Shown: piece after piece, positions 1 through 10,052 of the stretch | Numbering within the stretch: the first letter of the stretch is position 1 | How the letters are laid out: the number at the start of each line of letters is the position of its first letter | Assembly: GCF_003634825.1 (NCBI RefSeq) | Contig: NZ_RBXD01000001.1 | Location: forward strand, 1,882,501 to 1,946,500 | Direction of reading: 5' to 3' | Source: Flavobacterium sp. 123 | GTDB lineage: Bacteria > Bacteroidota > Bacteroidia > Flavobacteriales > Flavobacteriaceae | Length of the DNA: 64,000 nt | Translations under genes and position numbers: made by a program | The notes under the pieces: generated by a model | Databases searched by the model: none | What the model was told of the DNA's origin: nothing | What the model saw: the letters and a program-made list of their open reading frames with translations, nothing else

Positions 1-3000
1 TAGAACATGTGTCAATGTTAATGTTTCATTTCCTACAACAACAAATTGTATTTCTACAGTTATGGGATTGTTGTAAACATCCCAAGCTTTGAATGATAAT
101 GTGTGTAAACCAGCAGCTAAATTTCGTAATGGAAACCGAAGTGTTCCGTTAGTATAATCATCTAGTTTAGTTTGATAATAATCATTTAATACATATGTGT
201 TATTACTATCTCCGTCTAAAATCGCTATAATATCATGTCCAATGCCACTAGCGGTATTGATGCCACTTTCATCTTCAAGAATAGCCAATAAATAAGGAGA
301 TGCATTCGTTGTTCCTCCAGAAACAAAATTTTCACTATTCATATATAACTTAACTCTTGGACTTATATTGTCCACAGTAGCATTTTCGTTTATTCCACCT
401 ATTTTTATCGAGTTATTATAGCCTGTTTGATTTTCTAATTGTTGGTTGTTTTTAGCATAAAAGCTAATTCGTCCGTTTGCTAAAGGAATCTGGATATCTC
501 TAGGTACTACAAAACTAAATTCAAATTGTCCATTTGTGACAGAAGCATTTCCTCTGAAAATAGTTTCTCCTAAAACCGTAAATGGGATTGCAGGGCTATG
601 TCCGTCGTTATTTAAGGTTATTCTCGAAACCGTTTTATCAAAAACTGTTGTGGCTATTTCGCCCGTATAATTCGATAATAAATTGTTGTTTTCATCAGTT
701 ACTTCGCCTGATAATTTCATTTTTGAAAGTGATTTGAAATCATCTATGGGTTGCGAAATTGGGATGTCATTTACTTTTGTCAGTATTACTTTTGGTTTTG
801 GTATAGCTAACATCAATGCGGGATCGCCAATGTAAAAAATTACATTAGTAGAACTGTTTGGATTACTGTTTTTAGAAATACGTAATGCTTCGGCAATCGA
901 TGTGTATTGATTTGTGCCGTAGGATAATAAATTTTTTGCAAGCAAATCATTGAAATTTTCAGCGCTAAGTTGATTAATGGAACGAATGGTTGTAATCATT
1001 GCAATAGCACCTCCTTTTGGATTCCAATACGTGTATTCACCCGCAGTTGGTCTGGATGGATTATCAAAACGAGAGAATTCACAGGTGATTGTTATAAATA
1101 AAGGATATTTGTATTGGTTGGTTAAGTTTTTTCCGTCAGATTTTTCCCAGATTCGTTCTGCAGATAATCCGTCTTCGCCACCGTGTCCCAAATAATTAAA
1201 AATTAAGGCTCCTTTTTCGAAAGCATTAAAAAAATCAGTTCTAGCTTTTGGATATCTAAATCCACCTGCCGAAGCTTCTTGAATATAAGAGTCTAGTATT
1301 ATTTTGTTGGTGTTTAAAAAAGGTTTTTCAGCGGTAATAACATCAGCGAGATTATTTTGTCTGCTTTGCAAAGTGGCATCGGAGCTGATATCAGAATCAT
1401 CGCTAATTAATGTAATGTTGTTTCTCCAACTTCCGTAAGATTTTGAATCATTATATTCAATTACTTTATTGACCATTTCATCAGCTTGAAGGTTGTTGTT
1501 CACAAGCATTCGCCCAACAGCAATGTCAATTCCTCCAAAAAACGAATTAATATTTCCTTCGTTGTCATCCATTAGTCCGAAAAAGTCATCTGAGGCAAAA
1601 GAAGCTTCGCCAGAGGTGTTGCTTATCAAAGAATGGTATATAGGAACGATGTTAGTGTTGTTAGGAATTCGGTTTTTGAAATCATAAGAACTGTCTCCAA
1701 AGAGATTGATATATTTAATTCTTTTTTCTTGCGAAGATGCATTGTCATAAATGTACTTGATGCAGTTTCGAATGGCGGAAATATCTTGTTTTCCAGAAGC
1801 AAATTCTTGATAAATAGATTCAAGACTAATGACTTTTACATTCAAATTAGAATGTGTTCGATGAAAATTCGCTAATTTCTCGGCTTGATTTGTAAGTATA
1901 GCTGGCGAAATAATAACATAATCAATATCTTGAAATTCTCCTTGTTCATTTTTGAAAAGTGTGCCTTTTAAATTTTGATTGCTGATTTTAGTTTTACTTT
2001 CTTTTAATGGTGTGTAATAATCTGATTTGTCAATGGCAATGTATTTTCGTACTTCGCCGAGATTTGCTTTGAAAGAAAATGAATTTTGATCTGCATTTTC
2101 AATTTTTGTGGCATTATAAATATCTGTCACATCCCATATTTCAGAAATTCCGGATGCGTTGGCTATTTTATAATCTACAATTCCTGAGCTTGAGCTAGAT
2201 AAATCATATTGAAAATGAAATTGTTTGCCATAACCTTGAAGTTTGCTTTTTGCAAGGAGTTTGATATAGTCAAGATATCCTTTTGAGCCAGGAACTCCAT
2301 TGTTGTCATAACTTAGTTTTATTTTAATGTTTTCGGTTCCTGTAAATGAAATGTTGTTTGGCAATGAGCCTAAAAAAAAGGCAACATCTGAATTTGGATT
2401 CATTGCTTGAAATGGAATTGTTCCTACTTGCTGTCCATTGGCACTTATTTTAAATGCGGTAGGCGTATATGCTGCGGATGCTGTTGTTAGGCTTAATCTA
2501 ACAGGTGTTGTTGGGTCTAAATTTGGAAAATTAAACTCAAATTCTTGCTCTTGATTTATATCGAATGTTTCTCCAAACCATTGACGGCCTAAATGTGCTA
2601 TGTTTTCAAGATCTAATTCATGATATTGAGAGGTGTCAAAAGAAGTTAAGCTTAAAGAAGCATTTCCTGAAGGTTGAGTAGCTTCGAGAATTCTTTTTCC
2701 ATCTTCGCCTTGAATGGTTATATAATAATAGGATTTAGTGTCGTATAAGTTGTTGACGGTTTGGCTTTCGTCATTCCATGTGTCAACGCCTTCTCCGTAG
2801 AAAAGGATAAAGTCTTCGTTGTTGAATACGCCGTCACTTTCTCCAGCTATTTCGATAGCATTTTCTACTAAATCAGAAGGGTAGAAATTGCTGTTCGTTA
2901 GCGGTAACATTCGGCCACCGTTTCCGAAAATTTTTATTTTTCGAGGGTCAATGTTAGTTGGATTAATACCTAATTGTTGTAAAAAATCTCGCGATATTTT

Positions 3001-3543
3001 ATAAACACCTGATTTTTCAATGTAAAAACGATACCATTCACCACTTGCTAAAACAGAATTTGATAAGCTGCTTTTGTTTCTGTTGGATTCAGAAGTCTTA
3101 GCAGTATTTTCTTTTATAGTATAAGAAAAGGATTTTATTCGTTGGTATCCAAAATCAGTTTTGATTATTGGAGAAACAGTTAGAAAGGATTGTTGAATAT
3201 CCCTTGAGAGGATTGTTCGCAATAACGGATTTGGGGTTTTGGGAATATTTTGGATGTTTAAATCGCCTAGTTCGGATGCTTGAATTGGTTCATAAACTAT
3301 GTTGCTAATTTGAATGTTATTCTCGTTAACTGATTTCGATCCTTTTATTTCAAGAGTGTAAAAAAGAGTTTTTTCGGCAGAGTCAAAGTGATAATTATTC
3401 CCTGAAAACTGAGGGATGTTTATGGAGTAATTGCCAAAAGAGATCTCTTTTTTTTCAAGCCATTCAATAGTGATGCTGCCATTAATTTGAGCAAAAGAAA
3501 CAAAAGGGAATAAGATTAAATAAACCAGCAGTGTTTTTTTCAT
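1..3543 (-). CDS. porU: PorU, type IX secretion C25-family sortase (partial, C-terminus cut by window edge)
   Basis: The frame is open from the ATG at 3543 to base 1 (1181 codons), so the end of the protein lies outside the window. Residues 1-19 form a signal peptide (MKKTLLVYLILFPFVSFAQ). A gingipain-type C25 peptidase domain occupies the middle; the catalytic dyad is visible as His787 in LGHGGEDG and Cys821 in TVTCEFSR. PorU is the outer-membrane sortase of the type IX system: it removes the C-terminal signal of cargo and attaches the product to the cell surface. PorU itself normally ends in such a C-terminal domain, which would be in the missing part. It is divergent from gldJ, the same neighbour it has in other flavobacteria. 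The identification is firm. Confidence 0.93.
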   Translation of the reverse strand, partial: MKKTLLVYLILFPFVSFAQINGSITIEWLEKKEISFGNYSINIPQFSGNNYHFDSAEKTLFYTLEIKGSKSVNENNIQISNIVYEPIQASELGDLNIQNIPKTPNPLLRTILSRDIQQSFLTVSPIIKTDFGYQRIKSFSYTIKENTAKTSESNRNKSSLSNSVLASGEWYRFYIEKSGVYKISRDFLQQLGINPTNIDPRKIKIFGNGGRMLPLTNSNFYPSDLVENAIEIAGESDGVFNNEDFILFYGEGVDTWNDESQTVNNLYDTKSYYYITIQGEDGKRILEATQPSGNASLSLTSFDTSQYHELDLENIAHLGRQWFGETFDINQEQEFEFNFPNLDPTTPVRLSLTTASAAYTPTAFKISANGQQVGTIPFQAMNPNSDVAFFLGSLPNNISFTGTENIKIKLSYDNNGVPGSKGYLDYIKLLAKSKLQGYGKQFHFQYDLSSSSSGIVDYKIANASGISEIWDVTDIYNATKIENADQNSFSFKANLGEVRKYIAIDKSDYYTPLKESKTKISNQNLKGTLFKNEQGEFQDIDYVIISPAILTNQAEKLANFHRTHSNLNVKVISLESIYQEFASGKQDISAIRNCIKYIYDNASSQEKRIKYINLFGDSSYDFKNRIPNNTNIVPIYHSLISNTSGEASFASDDFFGLMDDNEGNINSFFGGIDIAVGRMLVNNNLQADEMVNKVIEYNDSKSYGSWRNNITLISDDSDISSDATLQSRQNNLADVITAEKPFLNTNKIILDSYIQEASAGGFRYPKARTDFFNAFEKGALIFNYLGHGGEDGLSAERIWEKSDGKNLTNQYKYPLFITITCEFSRFDNPSRPTAGEYTYWNPKGGAIAMITTIRSINQLSAENFNDLLAKNLLSYGTNQYTSIAEALRISKNSNPNSSTNVIFYIGDPALMLAIPKPKVILTKVNDIPISQPIDDFKSLSKMKLSGEVTDENNNLLSNYTGEIATTVFDKTVSRITLNNDGHSPAIPFTVLGETIFRGNASVTNGQFEFSFVVPRDIQIPLANGRISFYAKNNQQLENQTGYNNSIKIGGINENATVDNISPRVKLYMNSENFVSGGTTNASPYLLAILEDESGINTASGIGHDIIAILDGDSNNTYVLNDYYQTKLDDYTNGTLRFPLRNLAAGLHTLSFKAWDVYNNPITVEIQFVVVGNETLTLTHVL

Positions 3544-3751
3544 TGTTTTTTAAAACGCTATTGAAGTCAAATTAGTATGGATGGTAAAAATAAATTATTT
3601 AGTGTAATAGTAAATAATAAATATTATAAATTTGCGTTTGTGTTATATAATTATGGGTTAAACCAAGGAATGAAAATTTATTAAAAAAAATGTCGCTACG
3701 GTTAATTGTTAATTATTATATTGCGACACCAATTTCACCTACCAAAAAAGT

Positions 3752-5437
3752 ATGAAAGTAAACAAGATTATGACCTTACGATTGATGTTATCAATGATGT
3801 TGATTGTAGGTTTAGCAAGTTGTAGCAAAAAATCCAGTTCGAAAAATGCCTCAAGAGCAACTGGATGGAATGTAGATAGCAAGAAAGCTGGAGCAAATAA
3901 AAAGCAAGAAGCTGGCCCAGGTTTAGTCTTTGTAGAGGGAGGGACTTTTACTATGGGTAAAGTTCAAGACGATGTTATGCATGATTGGAATAATACTCCA
4001 ACTCAACAACACGTTCAGTCTTTTTATATGGATGAAACTGAAGTTACTAATTTTATGTATCTTGAATACTTAGATTGGTTGAAAAAAGTATATCCACCTA
4101 CAGATGATAATTACAAGAAAATTTATGAAGGAGCTTCGCCAGATACTTTAGTTTGGAGAAACAGATTAGGATACAATGAAACTATGACAAATAATTACTT
4201 GAGACACCCGTCTTATGCTGATTATCCTGTTGTAGGTGTTAATTGGATTCAAGCAGTTGAATTTAGCAATTGGAGAACACAACGTGTTAATGAAGCGCTT
4301 TTAGAGAAAAACGGTTACCTTAAAAAGAATGCTAAAACACTAGATGTTACAGCAGAAAGTAACTTTGATACTGAGACCTATTTGAATTCACCAACATTAG
4401 CTTATGGTGGAAATGAAGAAATTGTTCTTAAAGGTAAAAAAGGAGGTAAAAAAGCGCCTAAAGCTGGTAAAGACGGAAAAGTGATTGAGCAAAAAAATAT
4501 TTATGCACAACGTTCTTCTGGAATTATCTTACCTGAATATAGATTGCCTACTGAAGCAGAATGGGAATATGCAGCTGCAGCAGACGTTGGTCAAAGAGAA
4601 TATAACATCTATAAAGGACAGAAAAAATATCCTTGGTCTGGTAGTTATACTCGTTCTGGTAAAAGACAAAACAGAGGAGATCAATTGGCTAATTTCAAAC
4701 AAGGAAATGGTGATTATGGTGGAATAGCTGGATGGTCTGATGACGGTGCAGATATCACTAATGCTGTGAAAAAATATCCAGCAAATGATTTTGGATTATA
4801 TGATATGGCTGGTAACGTAGCGGAATGGGTTGCGGATGTTTACAGACCTATCATCGATAATGAAGCTAATGATTTCAATTATTTCAGAGGAAATTTATAC
4901 ACTAAAAATAAAATTGGCGAGGATGGTAAAATCGAAATTGTTACTAAAGACAACATGAAATATGATACCCTAAGTAATGGTAAAATTGTTGCTAGAAACT
5001 TTCCAGGTCAAATTGCTAAAGTTCCTGTTGATGAACAAGAAACTTATTTAAGACAAAATTTCGATAAGAGTAATAACATCAATTACAGAGATGGTGATAA
5101 ACAATCTACAAGATATTTTGATTTTGGATCTTCTGAATCTGAAACAGAGAAGCAAAAACAAGAAAAAATCATGTATAACTCTCCTAAACATAACGTAACA
5201 ACTGATAGTTTAGGAAGAATGGTTAGAAAATACGATAAGTCAAACAAAAGAACTACTTTGATTAATGACGAAGTAAGAGTTTACAAAGGTGGATCTTGGA
5301 GAGATAGAGCGTATTGGTTGGATCCAGCGCAAAGAAGATACTTCCCGCAAGATATGGCTACTGATTATATTGGATTTAGATGTGCAATGTCTAGATTAGG
5401 AGCTAAATCTGATAAAAGAAAATCAGCAAGAAATTAA
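3752..5437 (+). CDS. gldJ: GldJ, gliding motility lipoprotein
   Basis: A 561-residue lipoprotein: the signal peptide ends in the lipobox LASC near residue 24. The body is a formylglycine-generating-enzyme-like (FGE/sulfatase-modifying) fold, with FVEGGTFTMG near residue 70, YRLPTEAEWEYAA near 270, DMAGNVAEWVADVY near 350 and VYKGGSWRDRAYW near the end. Long charged inserts (residues about 225-250 and 380-490) separate the core blocks, as is typical of GldJ. GldJ is required for gliding and for stability of the type IX motor component GldK. The FGE fold in this family is structural, not catalytic. A strong terminator follows. Confidence 0.93.
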   Translation: MKVNKIMTLRLMLSMMLIVGLASCSKKSSSKNASRATGWNVDSKKAGANKKQEAGPGLVFVEGGTFTMGKVQDDVMHDWNNTPTQQHVQSFYMDETEVTNFMYLEYLDWLKKVYPPTDDNYKKIYEGASPDTLVWRNRLGYNETMTNNYLRHPSYADYPVVGVNWIQAVEFSNWRTQRVNEALLEKNGYLKKNAKTLDVTAESNFDTETYLNSPTLAYGGNEEIVLKGKKGGKKAPKAGKDGKVIEQKNIYAQRSSGIILPEYRLPTEAEWEYAAAADVGQREYNIYKGQKKYPWSGSYTRSGKRQNRGDQLANFKQGNGDYGGIAGWSDDGADITNAVKKYPANDFGLYDMAGNVAEWVADVYRPIIDNEANDFNYFRGNLYTKNKIGEDGKIEIVTKDNMKYDTLSNGKIVARNFPGQIAKVPVDEQETYLRQNFDKSNNINYRDGDKQSTRYFDFGSSESETEKQKQEKIMYNSPKHNVTTDSLGRMVRKYDKSNKRTTLINDEVRVYKGGSWRDRAYWLDPAQRRYFPQDMATDYIGFRCAMSRLGAKSDKRKSARN

Positions 5438-5459
5438 ATTTTTTATATAACTTATATAG

Positions 5460-5493
5460 AAGCCCTTTCATTAGTTAGGGCTTTTATTTTTTT
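5460..5493 (+). terminator. Rho-independent terminator after gldJ
   Basis: The arms AAGCCCT and AGGGCTT flank a short loop, followed by TTTTATTTTTTT. It begins 22 bases after the gldJ stop and ends just before murF, so murF probably has its own promoter or depends on read-through. Confidence 0.85.
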
Positions 5494-5505
5494 AAACCGT
5501 TTCTT

Positions 5506-6786
5506 ATGGATATTTCACACATTCATAGTTTATTTTTAAAATGTAAATCAATTTCTATTGATACTCGGAAAATAGAATCAGAATCATTATTTGTTGCCAT
5601 AAAAGGGGAAAATTTTGATGCGAATACTTTTGCTAATGAAGCACTGCAAAAAGGCGCTTCCTATGTTATAATTGACAATGATGAGTATTATATTGATCAA
5701 AGAACTATACTTGTTGAGAATAGTTTAATTGCTTTGCAGGAGTTGGCTAAATTCCATAGAGCGTATTTAAAAATACCGATAATTGCGTTAACGGGTAGTA
5801 ATGGTAAAACAACAACTAAAGAGTTGATTCATGTTGTACTCTCCAAAAAATATAAAACAAAAGCAACGAAAGGGAATCTGAACAACCATATTGGAGTTCC
5901 ATTGACCTTACTTTCGTTTGGTTCAGATACCGAAATCGGGATTGTAGAAATGGGTGCCAATCATAAAAAAGAAATCGAATTTCTATGTGGATTAGCTACA
6001 CCTGATTTTGGATACATAACTAATTTTGGTAAAGCTCATTTAGAAGGTTTTGGTGGTGTTGAAGGAGTTATTGAAGGGAAAAGTGAAATGTATAATTACC
6101 TTTCGGAAAAGGACAACTTAGCTTTTATAAATTTAGAAGATCCAATACAAGTTGAAAAATCCAAGAAGTTAAAATCGTTTACATTTGGCGTAAATAAAGC
6201 CGATGCAAACGTAAATATTACTGCAGTGAAAGCAAATCCTTTTGTGAGTATCGAATATAATAATCTAAATATTTCAACCCATTTAATTGGCTTATATAAC
6301 TCAAATAATATAAACGCAGCACTTACAATTGGTAAATATTTTAATGTAGCCGATTTAGATATTAAAGATGCTTTAGAGAGCTATATACCTGAAAATAATA
6401 GATCCCAGCTTTTGACAAGAGGAACAAACGAAATTATTTTAGATGCTTATAATGCAAACCCAAGTAGTATGGCGGTGGCAATAGCGAACTTTATTCAACT
6501 TGAAAACCCGAATAAAGTCATGATTTTAGGCGATATGTTTGAGTTAGGTGAAGAAAGTGATTTTGAGCATAAAGCATTAATCTCCTCTCTCCTAAAAGAA
6601 GAAACAATTTGTTACTTTATTGGGGCTGCTTTTTTTGCAAATAAAATGGACAAAAATAACTTCTTTTTTTATAAAACCTTTGACGATTTTTCTAATTATC
6701 TCAAAGAAAATAAAATGGATAATAGTATTATTTTGATAAAAGGCTCAAGGGGAATGGCATTAGAAAGAACCTTAGAGTTTCTTTAA
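5506..6786 (+). CDS. murF: UDP-N-acetylmuramoyl-tripeptide--D-alanyl-D-alanine ligase
   Basis: A 426-residue cytoplasmic Mur ligase that adds D-Ala-D-Ala to the UDP-MurNAc tripeptide, the last cytoplasmic step of the peptidoglycan precursor. The ATP loop LTGSNGKTTTKEL lies at about residue 98, followed by the family block VEMGANHKKEIEFL and, in the C-terminal domain, LDAYNANPSSM with the ADP-side motif ILGDMFELGEES. The length is slightly below the proteobacterial enzyme, as usual in Bacteroidota. The start has no strong Shine-Dalgarno, but the alignment of the N-terminal uridine-binding domain (IDTRKIESESLFVAIKGEN) fits it. Confidence 0.95.
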   Translation: MDISHIHSLFLKCKSISIDTRKIESESLFVAIKGENFDANTFANEALQKGASYVIIDNDEYYIDQRTILVENSLIALQELAKFHRAYLKIPIIALTGSNGKTTTKELIHVVLSKKYKTKATKGNLNNHIGVPLTLLSFGSDTEIGIVEMGANHKKEIEFLCGLATPDFGYITNFGKAHLEGFGGVEGVIEGKSEMYNYLSEKDNLAFINLEDPIQVEKSKKLKSFTFGVNKADANVNITAVKANPFVSIEYNNLNISTHLIGLYNSNNINAALTIGKYFNVADLDIKDALESYIPENNRSQLLTRGTNEIILDAYNANPSSMAVAIANFIQLENPNKVMILGDMFELGEESDFEHKALISSLLKEETICYFIGAAFFANKMDKNNFFFYKTFDDFSNYLKENKMDNSIILIKGSRGMALERTLEFL

Positions 6787-6806
6787 AAACACTAAATTGT
6801 TATTAT

Positions 6807-6838
6807 AAAAAAGGCATGAATTTATTCATGCCTTTTTT
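6807..6838. terminator. Bidirectional terminator between murF and the propeller regulator
   Basis: Arms GGCATGAA and TTCATGCC with a TTTA loop are flanked by A6 on the left and T6 on the right. It can therefore end both murF (plus) and the regulator gene (minus), which converge here. Confidence 0.9.
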
Positions 6839-6843
6839 GTTTT

Positions 6844-9705
6844 TTATATACTCATCAAAAAGCCAATTAGATTTTCTTTCTTATTAAGGCCTAATTTTTT
6901 TCGAAGTCGGTAGCGCGCTAACTCAACTCCACCGCCAGATATATTCATAATTTCTGCGATTTCTTTTGTAGACATATTCATTAATAAGTAAGTCGATAAA
7001 TCTAATTCGCGGGGAGAAATTGTAGGATGTTTTTCTTTCAATCGCTTTAAAAATTCAAAGTGAACATTCTTAATGTGTTTCTCTAAATCTTTCCAACTTT
7101 TGTCTGTATTAACCTCTTTTACAATGCTTTTGTTTAATTTGTTAAATTGAAATTTTGTTGATTCGTCTAATGAATCTACATTAATATCTTTTAGTTTATG
7201 GATAATTCCATTTAAGATTTTATTTTTCTTAACTACTTGTAAAGTATTGTTAACTAGCTCTTTGTCTTTTGATAAAATTTTTATTTGAAGCTTGTCATTT
7301 TTTAATCGTTCGATTTCTTTTTCTAAATCATATTGCTCTTGTCTGATTTTTGATTCTTTTTCAAGATAAAGCCTTCTTTGTTCTATGGTTTCGTAATACT
7401 TATTTTTTCTTATTTTGGTTTTTATTCTATTTCTAATAAAATGAGTTGTGGCAATAATTAATATGATATAGAAAAAATAAGCAATAAAATGTCTGTACCA
7501 AGGAGGCGAAATTGTAAATGGGACTTGCGTGATTTCAGATTGAATTCCGTAGCTGTTTCTTACTTTTAAATTCATTTTGTAATCACCTTCACGTAAGTTA
7601 GTATATTCTTTAATTGAGATTGGAGACCAGTTACTCCACTTGTCATCAAATCCTTCTAATTGATATGAAAATTCAATATTGTCTAAGTTTTCATAACTTG
7701 GAGAAGAAAAAGTGAACTTTACTCGGTTTGATTTGTATGGGATTTTTGGTATTTCAAGTGTATTTTTGCTATTACCAAACATCAATGTTTCTCCTGGATA
7801 TGAAAAACTTCGGATAAATGCAACGGGCTTTGTAGCAGAATTATTCGAAAGCTGAGAATCATAATGGGCTAATCCATCGGTTAATCCAATAAAAATGTTC
7901 TTTGGACCGATAGTATTAACAGACATGTAATTATTGACTAAATTGCCAGTTAAGCTTGAAAAAGGAGCAATGCTATTTGTATATTTTCCATTGCTAGTTT
8001 TTAATAAGACTCCTAGTGATTCCTTGAAGATATACCATATGTTGCCTGTAGAATCTTGTGATAAAGCAAATACTTTCGGGATATTTTTAAATAATTCAGT
8101 CATTTTTTTGTCTTCAAAAAACAAATCCTGTTCTTGAGAGTATCTATAGAAATGGTTTTGCGATTGAAAATAAACAACATTGTTTAAAGTTTGAATGCTA
8201 CCAATACCTTTGATTGAATTGGATAGATTTGGGTATGTTTTGATTATTTGGAATTTTTTTAAATCATCTGAAATAGTCATTTGGTAAATCAAATCATCTT
8301 TTTTTAACCATAAATAGGATTTGTCAATCTCAAAAGAGCTCGACGGTTTGTCAAAACCACTTATTTGATTTAGAAATTTTAAACCATTTGCTGATTTTTC
8401 AAAAATGGCAAAACCATTATAATTAGAACCAATGATGTGATTGGGGTGGTTTGGTATTTTTTTGAATCCAAAGTAGCCTCTCGTGTCTAGCGTTTTAACG
8501 GAACGATTGCCTTCAATTATTAAAGCTCCGTTATTATTTCCGCAAATCAATTGTCCGTCAATTACCTGTATGTTCCATGCTTGCCCTGTTGTTCCTTCGA
8601 CTAAAGAAAAATTATCTTCTCTAAAAGGAGTCTTCCATGTGTGATAAAAAACGCCTTGATTAGTGGCTACATATAAATTGCCATTATGTATAACTGATGC
8701 GTAAACAGTGCTTAAATCATAACTAAAACCAAAGTAAGTAAAAGGCGAATTTTCATTTATAAAAGCAATCCCGTTATCAAGACCTAACCAGAGATTGTTT
8801 TTGTTGTCCAAGAAAGAGGTAAGAACAGTATTGTTCTGAAGGCCTTTTTTATGATTGATATGTTGGATTATTTTTCCATTGTTGTCACAAATAATGATTC
8901 CATTCAGTACAGAGTTTAATACGATGAATTTGTTTTTGATTGTTACACCTCCTAATGAACTGTTCTTTTTGATAAAAGTATTTGCCTCAGTATCCCAAGG
9001 GATTGCCTTTTCAGTAGTGTAAACAAAAAGCCCTTTGTTTAATGTAGCTATAAGTAGCTTGTTTTCAGGTAAAGGAAACATTCCCCAAATTTCAGTATTG
9101 TTAAATATTTCGGTGCCTTTTAATGGATATAGTTTACCATTTTTATATTCTACAATTCCAGCAGAAATATCCTGAAGATAGAGACGGTTTTTTACCTGAA
9201 AAGAAAATTGGAATCGATTAGGAGCCTCAACTATCTTTAGTTTGTTGTTTTTGTATATGTAAATTCTAGCAAATGATTGAAAAATAACTTCGTTTTTAAA
9301 AAGGTGTATTTTCCATATAAAATCAATTATTTTTTTCTTGTTTACCAGTTTTGATAACGAAACATATTCTAGTTTGCCTTTTGAATTTGTTTTATAGTAT
9401 CCAAATTCGCTATATCCACCAATAAAAATTTTCCCTGAGGGGTCAATTTTTAAACATCGCGTATCAGGGGAGTTTGGTAAAGGAAATTTCCGCCATGTTG
9501 CTCCATCAAATTGGAATAAGCCATTGTTGTTGGCAAAATATAAATTCCCATTTTTATCTTGGTCAATATTCCAGTTTTGAGTGCCTCCTTTATAATCAGT
9601 TCTTTTGAAATTTCTGATTTCAGGAAGTCCAATGTTTTTGACTTGACCCAAAAGGGATGTTACAAATAATAGAAATAAGAGAGTGTTTAATTTTATTTGA
9701 CTCAT
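6844..9705 (-). CDS. Membrane-spanning beta-propeller / Y_Y_Y / LuxR-type transcriptional regulator
   Basis: A 953-residue protein. Residues 1-20 are a signal peptide or first anchor; up to about 650 it has two-component-regulator propeller repeats (for example WNIDQDKNGNLYFANNNGLFQFDG). A Y_Y_Y domain (FSYQLEGFDDKWSNWSP) follows near 690, then one transmembrane helix near 740-762, a charged coiled coil, and a C-terminal LuxR-type helix-turn-helix (ISPRELDLSTYLLMNMSTKE, then IAEIMNISGGGVELARYRLR). There is no histidine kinase or receiver domain, so it is not a classical hybrid two-component system: the periplasmic sensor and the DNA-binding domain share one chain. It is divergent from susC, which makes it the likely local activator, with an oligosaccharide of the imported glycan as ligand. 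The domain reading is firm; the ligand is inferred. Confidence 0.85.
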   Translation of the reverse strand: MSQIKLNTLLFLLFVTSLLGQVKNIGLPEIRNFKRTDYKGGTQNWNIDQDKNGNLYFANNNGLFQFDGATWRKFPLPNSPDTRCLKIDPSGKIFIGGYSEFGYYKTNSKGKLEYVSLSKLVNKKKIIDFIWKIHLFKNEVIFQSFARIYIYKNNKLKIVEAPNRFQFSFQVKNRLYLQDISAGIVEYKNGKLYPLKGTEIFNNTEIWGMFPLPENKLLIATLNKGLFVYTTEKAIPWDTEANTFIKKNSSLGGVTIKNKFIVLNSVLNGIIICDNNGKIIQHINHKKGLQNNTVLTSFLDNKNNLWLGLDNGIAFINENSPFTYFGFSYDLSTVYASVIHNGNLYVATNQGVFYHTWKTPFREDNFSLVEGTTGQAWNIQVIDGQLICGNNNGALIIEGNRSVKTLDTRGYFGFKKIPNHPNHIIGSNYNGFAIFEKSANGLKFLNQISGFDKPSSSFEIDKSYLWLKKDDLIYQMTISDDLKKFQIIKTYPNLSNSIKGIGSIQTLNNVVYFQSQNHFYRYSQEQDLFFEDKKMTELFKNIPKVFALSQDSTGNIWYIFKESLGVLLKTSNGKYTNSIAPFSSLTGNLVNNYMSVNTIGPKNIFIGLTDGLAHYDSQLSNNSATKPVAFIRSFSYPGETLMFGNSKNTLEIPKIPYKSNRVKFTFSSPSYENLDNIEFSYQLEGFDDKWSNWSPISIKEYTNLREGDYKMNLKVRNSYGIQSEITQVPFTISPPWYRHFIAYFFYIILIIATTHFIRNRIKTKIRKNKYYETIEQRRLYLEKESKIRQEQYDLEKEIERLKNDKLQIKILSKDKELVNNTLQVVKKNKILNGIIHKLKDINVDSLDESTKFQFNKLNKSIVKEVNTDKSWKDLEKHIKNVHFEFLKRLKEKHPTISPRELDLSTYLLMNMSTKEIAEIMNISGGGVELARYRLRKKLGLNKKENLIGFLMSI

Positions 9706-10052
9706 AATTTAATTCAAAGTAGAATAGTCTGATTTATAAGTGAAAAACAGCTTCTTTTCAAATGAAAGTTGGCTAATTTCTTACTTTTTTTGATTGAAAA
9801 TTTATTTCAAAAGCTAAATTAATTGTTTTTTAGAAATGTAGTGTTTCTTTTTTTATAAAACGTTTTCGTTTATAACATAATTTAATTTTTAAAATATTGT
9901 AAATCAATATTATAAAAATTATTTGATAAGTTTTTGTTGTGCTTTAAAATAAAGTTTGATGTGTTTTTGTAGTGAGTTTTTAATCACAAAAATCAAAATA
10001 TAATTATATTATTGCGTCAAATTACTAAATAGTTAACCAAAATTTTAGAAAA
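9706..10052. promoter_or_regulatory. Divergent control region between the propeller regulator and susC
   Basis: 347 very AT-rich bases with no coding frame. Two small inverted repeats are visible: CTTTA-AAA-TAAAG at 9942-9954, and a bulged stem TTTTTG..GTGA / TCAC..AAAAA at 9964-9992. No exact TTTG/TAnnTTTG pair precedes susC, which suits an activator-dependent promoter. The stems are candidate sites for the LuxR-type domain of the neighbour. Confidence 0.5.

Noticed and set aside
977..1195. Open frame on the plus strand inside porU
   Set aside because: The minus-strand frame encodes the catalytic His and Cys of PorU in the same bases, so this is a shadow.
6844..9705. Hybrid two-component system (HTCS)
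   Set aside because: Propeller and Y_Y_Y are present, but no histidine kinase, H-box or receiver domain can be found between the membrane helix and the LuxR-type domain.
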